Assembly: GCF_945957355.1 (NCBI RefSeq)
Contig: NZ_CAMFKM010000009.1
Coordinates: 164,490 to 228,489 of the forward strand
Reading direction: 5' to 3'
DNA: 64,000 nt
Origin: an uncultured Reyranella sp.
GTDB lineage: Bacteria; Pseudomonadota; Alphaproteobacteria; Reyranellales; Reyranellaceae
Shown in pieces: positions 36,772 to 45,266 of the stretch. The stretch's first letter is position 1; each line of letters opens with the position of its first letter. Position numbers and translations under genes: made by a program. The notes under the pieces are model-generated. The model did no database searches. It was not told the origin of the DNA and saw nothing but the letters and a program-made list of their open reading frames with translations.

Positions 36772-37779
36772 ATGATCGACCATAGCCGCCGCGGCTTCGT
36801 CCGCGCCTCGGGCGCCGCCGCCGCGCTCGCCACCCTGGGACTTTCGGGCCGTGCCGGCGCGCAGGGCGCCCAGCCGCTCGAGAACGTACGGATCGTCACC
36901 GGCTTCCCGCCGGGCGGCACGTCCGACACGCTGTGTCGCCGCGTCGCCGAAGGCATCAAGGGCACCTCCTACACGAAGGCGGCCATCGTCGAGAACAAGG
37001 CCGGTGCCGGAGGCCAGATCGCCGTGCAGTCGATGAAGGGCGCGGCCACCGACGGCAGCGTCATCCTGCAGACGCCGGCGTCGATGCTGATGATCTACCC
37101 GCATATCTACAAGAAGCTCAGCTACGACGCCTTCACCGACGTGACGCCGGTCACGCTCGCCTGCACCTTCGACTTCGGCTTCTGCGTCGGCCCCGCCGTG
37201 CCCGACAGCGTGAAGAACATCCCGGAGTTCCTCGCCTGGTGCAAAGCCAATCCGGACAAGGCGAACTACGGCTCGCCCGCGGCGGGTTCGGTCCCGCACT
37301 TCATCGGCGTGCTGCTGGGCCAGGCGGGCGGCATCGAGCTGAAGCATGTCGCCTATCGCGGCACCCAGCCTGCCGTGCAGGACATGGTCGGCGGCCAGAT
37401 CCAGGCCGTGTCCGGCCCGGTCGGCGAGTTCACCCAGCAGGTTGCCGCCGGCAAGGCGCGGCTCCTCGGCGTCTCGGGCGCGACCCGCAGCCGCTTCGCA
37501 CCCAACGTCCCGACCTTTGCCGAGCAGGGCTACAAGGACCTGGTCTTCTCTGAGTGGTTCGGCTTCTTCGCGCCGGGCGGCACGCAGGCTCCGGTCGTGA
37601 ACCGCGCCAACGAGGCGTTGCGCGCCGCGCTCGCCCAGAAGGACGTGATCGACGGCCTCGCGGTGATGGGCCTCGAGGTGAAGTCCTCGACCCCGCAGGA
37701 ACTCGGCACGCTCCTCAAGGAGAGCTACGACCGCTGGGGTCCGATCGTGAAGAAGATCGGGTTTACCGCGGATTCTTGA
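36772..37779 (+). CDS. Bug-family tripartite tricarboxylate transporter substrate-binding protein
   Basis: A 335-residue periplasmic Bug/TctC-type binding protein with a twin-arginine signal (SRRGFVRASG...) ending near SGRAGAQ, followed by VRIVTGFPPGGTSDTLCR. The ribosome-binding site GGGAGGAA precedes the ATG. It lies downstream of the second UbiD in the same direction. No TctA/TctB is nearby. Ligand likely an organic acid handled by the UbiD enzymes, by inference only. Confidence 0.91.
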   Translation: MIDHSRRGFVRASGAAAALATLGLSGRAGAQGAQPLENVRIVTGFPPGGTSDTLCRRVAEGIKGTSYTKAAIVENKAGAGGQIAVQSMKGAATDGSVILQTPASMLMIYPHIYKKLSYDAFTDVTPVTLACTFDFGFCVGPAVPDSVKNIPEFLAWCKANPDKANYGSPAAGSVPHFIGVLLGQAGGIELKHVAYRGTQPAVQDMVGGQIQAVSGPVGEFTQQVAAGKARLLGVSGATRSRFAPNVPTFAEQGYKDLVFSEWFGFFAPGGTQAPVVNRANEALRAALAQKDVIDGLAVMGLEVKSSTPQELGTLLKESYDRWGPIVKKIGFTADS

Positions 37780-37824
37780 AATATCGCTGAGCTGGCCCAG
37801 CACCAGCACGCCCACATGGGAAAC

Positions 37825-37846
37825 CTTACGGGCATGTGCCCGTGAG
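37825..37846. terminator. Hairpin between convergent genes
   Basis: A 10-bp stem with one mismatch (CTTACGGGCA/TGCCCGTGAG) and a TG loop lies between the stop codons of two convergent genes. There is no T tract, so terminator function is only likely by position. Confidence 0.4.
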
Positions 37847-37896
37847 GCGAGCGGCCAGGCGGGCACCGGCGTCGCCGTGAAGAAGTTGGCGGCCCT

Positions 37897-38877
37897 TCAT
37901 TCGATCACCTCGTCGACGCGGGCGAGGACAGCGGGCGGAACCGTGAGCCCGAGCGCCCGCGCCGCCGTTCGGTTGATCACGAATTCGAACTTCGTGGGCC
38001 GCAACACCGGGAGATTTCCCGGCGCCTCACCGCGCAGGATGCGGCCTGTCAGGATGCCTGCCTGACGATAGGCCTCGCTGAAGTCGGGCCCGTAGCTCGC
38101 GAGGCCACCGACCTCGACGAACTGACGCCATTGGAAGATGCAGGGGACGAGGTGCCGAGCTGCAAGTTCGACGATCTCAGTGCGGTGGCTGCTGAACCAG
38201 GGATCTGACGCCACGACCAGGCGTCGATCTCTTTGCTGCCCGAGCGCCGCGAAGGTTTCGTGCAACTCGCCCATCGTTCCGACGAACAGCACTTTTATCG
38301 TGCGGCCGACGGTGCGTGCCGCTGCTTCCAGCGCTTTCCCCTGGGCCACGGCGCTTGGATTCTGGCGGTTGATCAGGGCCGAAATCGGACCTTCCGACGG
38401 CGCGATCTCATCAAGAAGTTGCAGCCGCTTGGCGTCGAGTTCTCCTGCCAGGATGGCCACCCCGGTCATGTTGCCGCCGGGCCGGTTTAGGCTTGCGACC
38501 AGTCCGTCCGCTACCGGATCACGGACGGCGGTGAAGACAATGGGTATTGTCGATGTCGCCCGTTTCACAGCAAGGGCCGCAATGTTGCCTCCGGCTGCGA
38601 CGATCACCGCGGGGCGCCTGCGCGCAAGGTCGGCGGCCAGTTGGGGAAGCAGGTCAGGGTTGCCATCGGCCCAGCGATATTCCATGGCCACGGTCCGGCC
38701 GCCGACATGACCTGTTTCCTCAAGCCCCCGCTGGAAAGCGATTAACTGGTCCTTCACGGCGGCTTCCGGCAAAAGGCTGAGGACACCCACGAGAGGCAAC
38801 GTTGATCGCTGCGCGCGCGCGAGGGTCGGCGCAAGCAGTACGATGCCCAAGCCGCCGAAAACGCCGCGTCGCTTCAT
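37897..38877 (-). CDS. ABC transporter substrate-binding protein (TrpX/PF04392 type)
   Basis: A 326-residue binding protein of the ABC_sub_bind family. A short signal (MKRRGVFGGLGIVLLAPTLARA) is followed by LPLVGVLSLLP and the typical core TIPIVFTAVRDPVADGLVASLNRPGGNMTGV. These proteins are common in alphaproteobacteria; a few bind tryptophan or other amino acids. Its ATG overlaps the stop of the truncated relative upstream (ATGA). No permease or ATPase gene is close by. Confidence 0.88.
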   Translation of the reverse strand: MKRRGVFGGLGIVLLAPTLARAQRSTLPLVGVLSLLPEAAVKDQLIAFQRGLEETGHVGGRTVAMEYRWADGNPDLLPQLAADLARRRPAVIVAAGGNIAALAVKRATSTIPIVFTAVRDPVADGLVASLNRPGGNMTGVAILAGELDAKRLQLLDEIAPSEGPISALINRQNPSAVAQGKALEAAARTVGRTIKVLFVGTMGELHETFAALGQQRDRRLVVASDPWFSSHRTEIVELAARHLVPCIFQWRQFVEVGGLASYGPDFSEAYRQAGILTGRILRGEAPGNLPVLRPTKFEFVINRTAARALGLTVPPAVLARVDEVIE

Positions 38878-39269
38878 TCGATGATCCCATCCGCCGTTGC
38901 CAGGTTCTCGGGCTTGGTGCCGTCGAGGATTCGCACGATGTAGAGCGCCAGGCGTCTGTAGGCCTCTTGCAGATAGGGTCCGCAGGTCAGCAGGGGAGCG
39001 GCGGCCCGTGCCCGGCTGCCCGACACCCATCGCCACTCGAAGGACACGTTGACGCCGTCGCGATGGCCCCCGGTTTTCATCGCTTGGCAAACTTCGTCCA
39101 TGCGAATGACCGTCTCGGGCCTTTCCCATGCGATGACACCGACGCGCGGGAGCGTCGAAGGAACCTGAGCGGTGACCTTGGTGGGCAGATGAAGCAGAGG
39201 CGCCAGCGTGAACGCGCTTCGCCGTCTCAGGCGCCGCTTTCGGACGCCAAAATGGTTAGACATGCCCAT
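38874..39269 (-). pseudogene. Internally deleted paralogue of the TrpX-type binding protein
   Basis: A 131-residue frame that aligns only to the two ends of the following full-length protein: LPRVGVIAW... and SFEWRWVSGSRARAA match its first third, then the sequence jumps to YLQEAYRRLALYIVRILDG, which matches its last quarter. A second jump leaves ADGIIE against VDEVIE. About 185 residues are missing from the middle and roughly 25 near the end, both in frame. It overlaps the next gene at ATGA, as expected for a tandem duplicate operon. It cannot fold as a normal binding protein. Confidence 0.72.
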
Positions 39270-39455
39270 GCAGGCACGAGCCTCCCCTCCCGGGACAGCA
39301 AACTCTAGCCTCTTTGCGAATGCCTTGGCGAGAGCTACCCCAGCCACGACCCAAAGCATGTCCACGGGAGTGTGACGGCAGCAAGCTGGGTGTCTTGACT
39401 GGATTAGATTTCCTGCTGGAACCGATGCAGGCCGATAGCCATGCGCCTCCGCGTA

Positions 39456-39535
39456 TGGCGGGTCCCGGCGAGATTTGAACTCCCGATCTCTGCCTTCGGG
39501 GCGGAGGGCAGTCTACCCGACTGAGCTACGGGTCG
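39456..39535 (-). pseudogene. Decayed tRNA-Arg(CCG) copy
   Basis: An 80-base relative of the tRNA at 30930-31006, same strand. Identity is clear through the D loop edge, anticodon stem (CTGCC...GGCAG) and T-arm flank, and it still ends in CCA. Defects: two mismatches in the acceptor stem, a 3-base loss after the D arm, a mismatch in the T stem, and five extra bases in the anticodon loop, which is now 12 bases. It should not yield a functional tRNA. Confidence 0.75.
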
Positions 39536-39547
39536 TGAGATGACAAA

Positions 39548-41059
39548 TCAAACCCGCTTCGCGTCGTCTCTCGCATAGGTCGCGACGGCGCGGTCGACCA
39601 GTGTCTTGCGGTCGATCTTGTTGGTGCCCGCGAGCGGCAGCTCGTCGACGAACCAGACGGCGCGCGGGTGGGCGTAGGCCGGGCCGTTGTCGAGAGCGAA
39701 GCGGCGCAGGGCTTCCTCGGTCGGTGACGCACCGGGCTTCGTGACGACGAAGGCGACCGGGAGTTGGTACTTGATCTCGTCGGGCACCGGCACGACGCAG
39801 GCCTGCGCCACGTCGGGATGCCGGCCCAGCAGCTTCTCGACCTCGCCGGGATAGACGTTCTCGCCGCCACACTGGAACATGTCGTCGGCCCGGCCGACGA
39901 AGAAGACGAAGCCGTTTTCGTCGCGGCGCATCACGTCGCCGGTGTCGTACCAGCCGTCGATCAGGCGCTTCCTCGTGTCGGCCTCGCGGTTGAGGTAGCC
40001 GCTCATGAGGGCGGGGGTGCGGATGTGCAGAACGCCCTGCGTGGGGCCGGTCTCGGCTCCGCCGACGAACTTCACCTCGATGCCGGTGCGCGGATAGCCC
40101 AGCGCTCCCATGGGCTTGGGGATGCCGTCGGGGTGCGGCCCGAAGCCAATCGGCCCCGACTCCGTCGTGCCCCAGCTGTTGGCCGTCTCGGCATTGGGGA
40201 ACATCCGGTGCATCTGCTCGAAGAATTCCGCCGTCGACGGCGCCGAGCCCGTGACCGCCGTGGTGACGCAGCCCAGGTCCGCCTTCGCCAGCTCCTCGGT
40301 TTCGCGCATCACCAGCGCCAGCATGGTCGGCACCGAGGTGATCATGGCGACGCGATTGCGGTCGATTGCGCGGATGAAGCCGCGGGCCGTGAAGTTCGTC
40401 ATCAGCACGATCGTCCCGCCGTTGATCATCGCCAGCTTGGCGCTGAACAGGCCGTTCATGTGGAACAGCGGTGCGGCGATGATGATCTTCTGCCCTTCGA
40501 TGCTCGGCCGCTGCTCTGGCGTGGCGCCGGTCGCCCAGATGTAGCCGCCATGGGTCAGCGGCACGCCCTTGGGCAGGCCGGTCGAACCCGACGTGTAGAG
40601 GATCATCGCGACCTCTTCGGGCGCCATGTCGACCGGCTCGAACGGTCCCGCGTCGAGCAGGCTGGCGAGCTCTTCCATGGCGACCGTCGGGACCAGGGAG
40701 CTGACCAGCGGCGCGCGCTCGGCGTCGGCGATCGCCAGCTTGACCGAAGAGTCCTTCATGATGTGGGCTACCGTCTCGCGCGGCAGCTTGTGATTGACGC
40801 AGACCGACACGAGTCCCGCCGCCATGGTCGCCATGTAGAGCACGAGATAGTCGGCGCTGTTGGCCGCGACGATGGCCACGGCCTCGCCGCGCCCGAGCCC
40901 GCGCTTCAGCAGGCCACGGGCCAGGGCTGCGATGCGGGCGCGCGCCTGGCCGTAACTCAGACGCAACTGTTCGTCGCCGTCGGGCGAAACCTGGATGATG
41001 AAGGGCCGGTCGGCCGGCGCCTGCGGGTCGAGGATGGCAGCGAGGTTCTTGAGATCCAT
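39548..41059 (-). CDS. AMP-dependent acyl-CoA synthetase/ligase
   Basis: A 503-residue ANL-superfamily enzyme that activates a carboxylic acid as acyl-AMP and transfers it to CoA. The P-loop is YTSGSTGLPKG near residue 167, the A5 region is SWGTTESGP, A7 is WYDTGDV and the C-terminal catalytic lysine lies in GTNKIDRKTLV. The start is the ATG giving MDLKNLAAIL; an ATG further upstream would add twelve residues. It is followed by a decayed tRNA. It is co-directional with the SDR gene 52 bases upstream. Substrate not predictable; medium-chain or aromatic acids are typical. Confidence 0.91.
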   Translation of the reverse strand: MDLKNLAAILDPQAPADRPFIIQVSPDGDEQLRLSYGQARARIAALARGLLKRGLGRGEAVAIVAANSADYLVLYMATMAAGLVSVCVNHKLPRETVAHIMKDSSVKLAIADAERAPLVSSLVPTVAMEELASLLDAGPFEPVDMAPEEVAMILYTSGSTGLPKGVPLTHGGYIWATGATPEQRPSIEGQKIIIAAPLFHMNGLFSAKLAMINGGTIVLMTNFTARGFIRAIDRNRVAMITSVPTMLALVMRETEELAKADLGCVTTAVTGSAPSTAEFFEQMHRMFPNAETANSWGTTESGPIGFGPHPDGIPKPMGALGYPRTGIEVKFVGGAETGPTQGVLHIRTPALMSGYLNREADTRKRLIDGWYDTGDVMRRDENGFVFFVGRADDMFQCGGENVYPGEVEKLLGRHPDVAQACVVPVPDEIKYQLPVAFVVTKPGASPTEEALRRFALDNGPAYAHPRAVWFVDELPLAGTNKIDRKTLVDRAVATYARDDAKRV

Positions 41060-41111
41060 GGTTCCCTGATCGATCAATGGACGAGAGCGCTGCAAGGGAC
41101 GTGCCGGGCAA

Positions 41112-41855
41112 TCAGCGACGTCGATGGAATTGCGAGCCGCCGTACGATTGATCTGTGGGCACGATCTCCATGAAGCTCACATCCATGCGCTGCGGGGCGC
41201 CCAGTACGAACATCACCGCCTCGGCGATGTCGGCGGGCTGCAGCGTCTCGAAGCCGTCGTAGAAGCGCCGTCGTCCCTCCTCGCGATCTTCCATCAGGCC
41301 GAGATGGGCGCCGGTCTCGACCCGGCCCGGCGAGATCTCGCTCACCCGCACGCCCGATCCGTGCAGGTCGAGGCGCAGGGTCTGGCTGAGATTGTGGATG
41401 GCCGCCTTGGTCATGGCATAGACCGGCATGCCGGGCAGGGGGCCTGTCCCCGAGGTCGAGCCGAGGTTGACGATGTGTCCCAGCCCGCGCGCCTTCATGC
41501 CGGGGATGACGGCGGCGAGGCAATTCAGGGTGCCGCGCAGGTTCACGTCCATCAGCACGTCGATGTCGTCGGGTGACGCCTCCCACGACACACCGCCGCG
41601 TACGGGTGCCGAGGCGTTGTTGACCAGCACGTCGGCGTCGAGCGAACCCAGCGCGCTCAGCACCACGTCACGATGGGCGATGTCGAGCGCCATCGGCCGG
41701 CAGCCCGTCTCCTGTGCCAGCGCGGTGAGGTCATCGGCCGAGCGGGCGACGGCATAGACGTCGAGTCCGCCGATCCGCAGTTCGCGGACGATCGCCGCGC
41801 CGATGCCGCGGCTCGCACCGGTGACGATGGCGGTACGATAGCGATCGAGTGACAC
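41112..41855 (-). CDS. SDR-family oxidoreductase
   Basis: A 247-residue short-chain dehydrogenase: TGASRGIGAAI at the start, VNNASAP, catalytic serine in NLGSTSG and Y-x-x-x-K in YAMTKAA. The start is GTG, chosen because an excellent Shine-Dalgarno (AAAGGAGGA) lies just upstream; the frame continues open beyond it without another good start. Likely co-transcribed with the acyl-CoA synthetase. Divergent from RidA. Confidence 0.9.
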   Translation of the reverse strand: MSLDRYRTAIVTGASRGIGAAIVRELRIGGLDVYAVARSADDLTALAQETGCRPMALDIAHRDVVLSALGSLDADVLVNNASAPVRGGVSWEASPDDIDVLMDVNLRGTLNCLAAVIPGMKARGLGHIVNLGSTSGTGPLPGMPVYAMTKAAIHNLSQTLRLDLHGSGVRVSEISPGRVETGAHLGLMEDREEGRRRFYDGFETLQPADIAEAVMFVLGAPQRMDVSFMEIVPTDQSYGGSQFHRRR

Positions 41856-41927
41856 GGCTTCCTCCTTTGCCCGGCGCGAACGGCCGCCTAGAGTGCCACC
41901 ATAGCGCATCGAAAGCTGGAGCGAGGC

Positions 41928-42308
41928 ATGGCCAAGAAAGTCTTTCCGGACGGCACCGAGGTGGCGGGATTCTACGTCCGGACCATCAGGAGCGGGCCGT
42001 TCGTCTTCGTGTCGGGCACGACCTCGCTCGATCCCAAGGGGCGGGTGCAGGGCAAGGACGCGGCCCAGCAGACGACCATCACCATGCGCAAGATCGAGGC
42101 CGGACTGAAGTCGGCGGGCGCGAAGCTCGGCGACCTCGTGCGGACGACGATCTACGTGACCGACATCCGCGACATGGGAGCGGTGACGACGGCGCTGGGC
42201 AAGTCGCTCAAGGGCGCGGTCGTCACATCGACGCTGGTGGCGGTGAGCGCCCTTGCCGTGCCCGGCCTGCTGGTCGAAATTGAAGCCACGGCCGTCGTCA
42301 ATGAGTGA
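41928..42308 (+). CDS. RidA-family protein
   Basis: A 126-residue YjgF/YER057c/UK114 protein. The pattern FVFVSGTTSLDPKGRV and the RTTIYVTDIRDMGAV stretch with the conserved arginine are visible. RidA hydrolyses reactive enamine/imine intermediates and protects PLP enzymes; catabolic relatives act as deaminases. The Shine-Dalgarno is GGAGCGAGG. It stands alone, followed by secreted protein genes. Confidence 0.87.
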   Translation: MAKKVFPDGTEVAGFYVRTIRSGPFVFVSGTTSLDPKGRVQGKDAAQQTTITMRKIEAGLKSAGAKLGDLVRTTIYVTDIRDMGAVTTALGKSLKGAVVTSTLVAVSALAVPGLLVEIEATAVVNE

Positions 42309-42339
42309 TGAGGGACGACGGTTGATCGGGGAGAGTTTC

Positions 42340-42804
42340 ATGAGTGGGAAGAGAGTACGCCTGCTGGGGCGCCGGCAGGCCCTGGTCGGGTCCGTGGGAG
42401 CGGTGGGAACGATGCTGGCGGCGCCGGCGATCGCCCAGCAGCGGGTCAAATCGGGGACCGTCAACATCGAGCAGGTCCAGGTTGCCTTCTTCGGCAGCGG
42501 CAACGTCGGTAGCGGCACGCTCCACTATGAAGGGAAGAGCTACCGCTTCTCGGTCGGTGGCCTGGGGGTCGGCGGCTTCGGCGTCTCCAAGATGGAAGCC
42601 TATGGCGACGTCTACAATCTGAAGACGCTGCGCCAGTTTCCCGGCGCCTACGGCCAGGCGCGCTATGGGGCGGCCTATGGCGACCAGGGCAAGGGCGAGA
42701 TGTGGCTGGAAAACGCCAACGGGGTGATTATCGACCTGAAAACGCGCCGGCAGGGCCTCGCTGTTTCACTCGGCGCCGACGCCGTCATCATCGACTTCAA
42801 GTGA
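42340..42804 (+). CDS. Secreted glycine-rich hypothetical protein
   Basis: A 154-residue protein with a twin-arginine-like signal (LLGRRQALVGSVG...) ending at AIAQQ near residue 29. The mature part is rich in G, V, Y and F with a beta-rich look: FFGSGNVGSGTLHYEG, GGLGVGGFGVSKMEAYG and GLAVSLGADAVIIDFK. I do not recognise a named family; the pattern is probably conserved in alphaproteobacteria. An ATG at 42301 overlapping the RidA stop is an alternative start. Followed by another secreted protein after eight bases. Confidence 0.65.
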   Translation: MSGKRVRLLGRRQALVGSVGAVGTMLAAPAIAQQRVKSGTVNIEQVQVAFFGSGNVGSGTLHYEGKSYRFSVGGLGVGGFGVSKMEAYGDVYNLKTLRQFPGAYGQARYGAAYGDQGKGEMWLENANGVIIDLKTRRQGLAVSLGADAVIIDFK

Positions 42805-42812
42805 GGCGGCCC

Positions 42813-43340
42813 ATGACAATGTTCAGCCGCGCCCTCGCGGGCGCCCTCGTTTTCCTGGCCGCCGCTCCGGCCGTCGCGCAGGACGAGACGCAGACCTTCA
42901 ACGCTTTCGCGGTGGTGCTCGCCAACGGCTCGGTCGTGCGGGCCGGCGAGAAGCAGCTCGTCGTGGCGGGAAATCTCGCCGGACCCATGTTCATCGAGAC
43001 CGACGAAGGCCCCCAGCAGGCCGGTCGCGTCGGCTGCGCGCTGTCGTCGAAGATCGACCAGGCGAGCCGCAAGACCAGCGCGAGCGGCGCCTGCACCTTC
43101 ACGGCCCACGATGGCGCCACCGCCTGGGGTGAATGGGACTGCGCCGGCTACGAGCTCGTCGGCTGCCGCGGCACGTTCAGGCTGACGGGCGGCACGGGCC
43201 GCTTCGAGGGTGCGAGCGGGGAAAGCACCCTCATCTGGCGCCCGACGGCTTACGAGCTGAAGAAGCAGCTCGACGGCATGGCGCTCGACAATGCCAGCGG
43301 CATCGTGCTGTGGCGCGAGTTCAAGCTGAAGGGCAAGTAG
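42813..43340 (+). CDS. Secreted hypothetical protein
   Basis: A 175-residue protein with a Sec signal (MTMFSRALAGALVFLAAAPAVAQ). The mature region has four cysteines (VGCALSS, SGACTF, WDCAGYELVGCRGTF) and a lipocalin- or beta-barrel-like strand pattern: GTFRLTGGTGRFEGASGES resembles allene oxide cyclase-like or dirigent-type barrels, a weak impression. Neighbouring secreted genes suggest a periplasmic role. Function unknown. Confidence 0.65.
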   Translation: MTMFSRALAGALVFLAAAPAVAQDETQTFNAFAVVLANGSVVRAGEKQLVVAGNLAGPMFIETDEGPQQAGRVGCALSSKIDQASRKTSASGACTFTAHDGATAWGEWDCAGYELVGCRGTFRLTGGTGRFEGASGESTLIWRPTAYELKKQLDGMALDNASGIVLWREFKLKGK

Positions 43341-43344
43341 TCCT

Positions 43345-43632
43345 TCAGCCGGCCGGCGGATAAGGAATGCGGCTGCGCTGCAGGAGCTCCTCCAGCGCCT
43401 TGATGCCTTGCTCGTATCGGCCCTTCTGGCAATCGATGCCGGCCCCGAGACGGGTCATGTCCGGGCCGCCAGAGCCTTCGCCGCGCCGGGTGTTGTACCG
43501 ATCGTAAAGCGCCCCGAGCTGGGCGCAGCGCGCCGCCAACTGCTCGTTGGACGGTTGGGCGTGCGCCGAGGCGGGGATCAGCAGGAGCACGGCGAGAGCG
43601 CACGAAACCAAAGGTTCGAGGTGGATTTTCAT
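43345..43632 (-). CDS. Small secreted hypothetical protein
   Basis: A 95-residue protein with a Sec signal (MKIHLEPLVSCALAVLLLIPASAHAQ). The mature part is about 70 residues with two cysteines (ARCAQLG, GIDCQKG) likely forming a disulfide, and two short helices (SNEQLAARCAQLGALYDRY; RYEQGIKALEELLQ). No family recognised. It converges on the secreted protein gene four bases away. Confidence 0.6.
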   Translation of the reverse strand: MKIHLEPLVSCALAVLLLIPASAHAQPSNEQLAARCAQLGALYDRYNTRRGEGSGGPDMTRLGAGIDCQKGRYEQGIKALEELLQRSRIPYPPAG

Positions 43633-43728
43633 GCATCGCAGTAGGCCATGGATCGCGCGATCTTGCACCTGTCCAGCGCTGCGAGGTACTGTCGACAGCC
43701 TCCTCTCAGGGGGCGAGGGGGAGAGCAG

Positions 43729-44046
43729 ATGACGACGCGATCGACGATGAAGTGGATGTTCGCGGTGGGCATCGCAGGTCTGGTCGCGGCCTGCAGCATG
43801 GCGAAGAGCACGCCGGGCCAAGATCCGCGGACGGAAACCAATGCAACTCAAGTGACCTGGACCGACGGCAAGCCCGCTATCGCGATCACCTGCAAGGAGC
43901 CGGGCGCGTGCCAGACTCGCGCGGTCGCGATGTGCAACAGCACGGGCGGCGCCTACGCGACGTTGAAGATGGAAAACATGCCGACGCGCGGCGACATGTC
44001 GGAGGTGCGCGGCGCCGCGTCGGTCATCATTCGCTGCGGGGCCTGA
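43729..44046 (+). CDS. Small lipoprotein, hypothetical
   Basis: A 105-residue protein with a lipobox at VAAC (residue about 22) after a hydrophobic stretch. The mature part has three more cysteines (ITCKEPGACQTRAVAMCNS), possibly metal-binding or disulfide-linked, and ends VIIRCGA. Ribosome-binding site GGGGGAGAG. It overlaps the convergent hydrolase gene by 20 bases. No family recognised. Confidence 0.62.
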   Translation: MTTRSTMKWMFAVGIAGLVAACSMAKSTPGQDPRTETNATQVTWTDGKPAIAITCKEPGACQTRAVAMCNSTGGAYATLKMENMPTRGDMSEVRGAASVIIRCGA

Positions 44047-45046
44047 CGCTGGCCTGACCGCTGCGTTTCGATCCCCAGAGGCTGGAAATTTCAGGTTGGG
44101 ATTTGGAGGCGTCCGCGCCCGACGGGAGTTGGGCCTCGTGATCCGAGATCCAGGCAACGACATCGGCCGTCACGGCCGGGCCGGCCTTGTCGCGCATCAG
44201 CAGGTGGTAGCCCTCCTTGTAGAAGGCGAGCTTCGAGTCCGGCCGCGGCGGCATGATTTCGATGGCCGCCTTCACCGGCTGCTGCGGCACGATGCGATCG
44301 CCCAGCCCGTACATCATGAGATAGGGCTCCTTGACCCGCGCCGCGGACGCGCGGGCGTCGTCCATCAGGTCGACCAGCCCGTAGGCCATGTCGAGGCGCG
44401 GCTGGCGCAGCATCATCGGGTCGTTGCGCAGCTTGTCGATGGTCTTGGGATTGTCGGTCGGCTTGTAGTCGATCGAGGTCGGCCCGGCGGGCATCCACGG
44501 GATGGTATGGGCGAAGAACCAAAGGCCGGCACTGGCGAGCGGGCCGAACGTGTCGCGTGAGCGCACGGCCGCGGCCGACAGGACCAGTCCGTCGGACTCG
44601 GTCCCGCGATCGGCTGCCACCAGGACCACCGCCCCGCCCATGCTCTCACCAGCCAGGTAGAAAGGCACGCCGGGATGGCGGTCACGCACCAGGGCGGCCA
44701 CGGCTTTTGCATCGTCCACCAGCGTGTCCGTACCCGGCCAGCGGCCGCGGGTCGGGCTGCCGCCGAAGCCGCGCTGGTCGTAGGCGTAGGTGGTGATGCC
44801 GGCACCGGACCAGGTCCCGGCCGGCTCCTCCCAGGCCATGCGGTAATCACCGAAGCCGTGCAGGGCCAGGATCACCGCCCTGGGGGCGCCGTTTGCCGCA
44901 GGCCAGACCGTCAGCGGTAGCGAAGTTCCGTCCGCCGCGACATAACGGTCCTCGGTCAGCCGAGGCGTCTGCACCGTGCCGCCCGCCGGAACGACCGTCG
45001 GGGCGCAGGCGGAGAGCATGACCGCGGCCGCGGAGGCCGCTATCAT
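44027..45046 (-). CDS. Lipoprotein alpha/beta hydrolase (monoacylglycerol lipase-like)
   Basis: A 339-residue alpha/beta hydrolase. A lipobox LSAC near the N-terminus suggests membrane anchoring. The lid-type fold shows LALHGFGDYRMAW, YDQRGFGGSP, nucleophile elbow GESMGG, and later MYGLGDRIVPQQ (acid) and KEGYHLLMRD (histidine), matching monoacylglycerol lipase-like enzymes. The start is uncertain: ATG at 45046 avoids the divergent zinc-finger gene, but ATG at 45094 would add a basic n-region (LLLRRR) that makes a better signal peptide. Confidence 0.83.
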   Translation of the reverse strand: MIAASAAAVMLSACAPTVVPAGGTVQTPRLTEDRYVAADGTSLPLTVWPAANGAPRAVILALHGFGDYRMAWEEPAGTWSGAGITTYAYDQRGFGGSPTRGRWPGTDTLVDDAKAVAALVRDRHPGVPFYLAGESMGGAVVLVAADRGTESDGLVLSAAAVRSRDTFGPLASAGLWFFAHTIPWMPAGPTSIDYKPTDNPKTIDKLRNDPMMLRQPRLDMAYGLVDLMDDARASAARVKEPYLMMYGLGDRIVPQQPVKAAIEIMPPRPDSKLAFYKEGYHLLMRDKAGPAVTADVVAWISDHEAQLPSGADASKSQPEISSLWGSKRSGQASVRPRSE

Positions 45047-45071
45047 TCGCCGGCGTAACAGGAGTGGGATC

Positions 45072-45254
45072 GTGACGGAGCCGTTTGAAGTCATCACTGT
45101 CGATACTGACCGCGTCGCCTGCGATGGCGGTGGCGGCGCGTTGGGCCATCCCAAAGTGTACCTCAACCTGGGCCCGGAAGGACACGTCGAGTGTCCCTAC
45201 TGCAGCAGGCTCTACAAGCTGCGCGAAGGCGCAACTCTCGCCCACGCTCACTGA
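45072..45254 (+). CDS. NDUFS6-like zinc-finger protein
   Basis: A 60-residue protein with the zinc-finger pattern of the mitochondrial complex I subunit NDUFS6/13 kDa: VACDGGGGALGHPKVYLNL then HVECPYCSRLYKL, giving C-H-C-C ligands. Bacterial homologues occur in alphaproteobacteria, where they assist complex I. The start is GTG with AGGAG seven bases upstream. It is followed after twelve bases by a MaoC gene. Confidence 0.88.
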   Translation: MTEPFEVITVDTDRVACDGGGGALGHPKVYLNLGPEGHVECPYCSRLYKLREGATLAHAH

Positions 45255-45266
45255 GGGAACGGCCCC

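Noticed and set aside
39513..39547. Extension of the acyl-CoA synthetase-side open frame into the tRNA-like sequence
   Set aside because: The synthetase frame ends at 39548; frames crossing 39513-39535 are translations of the decayed tRNA.
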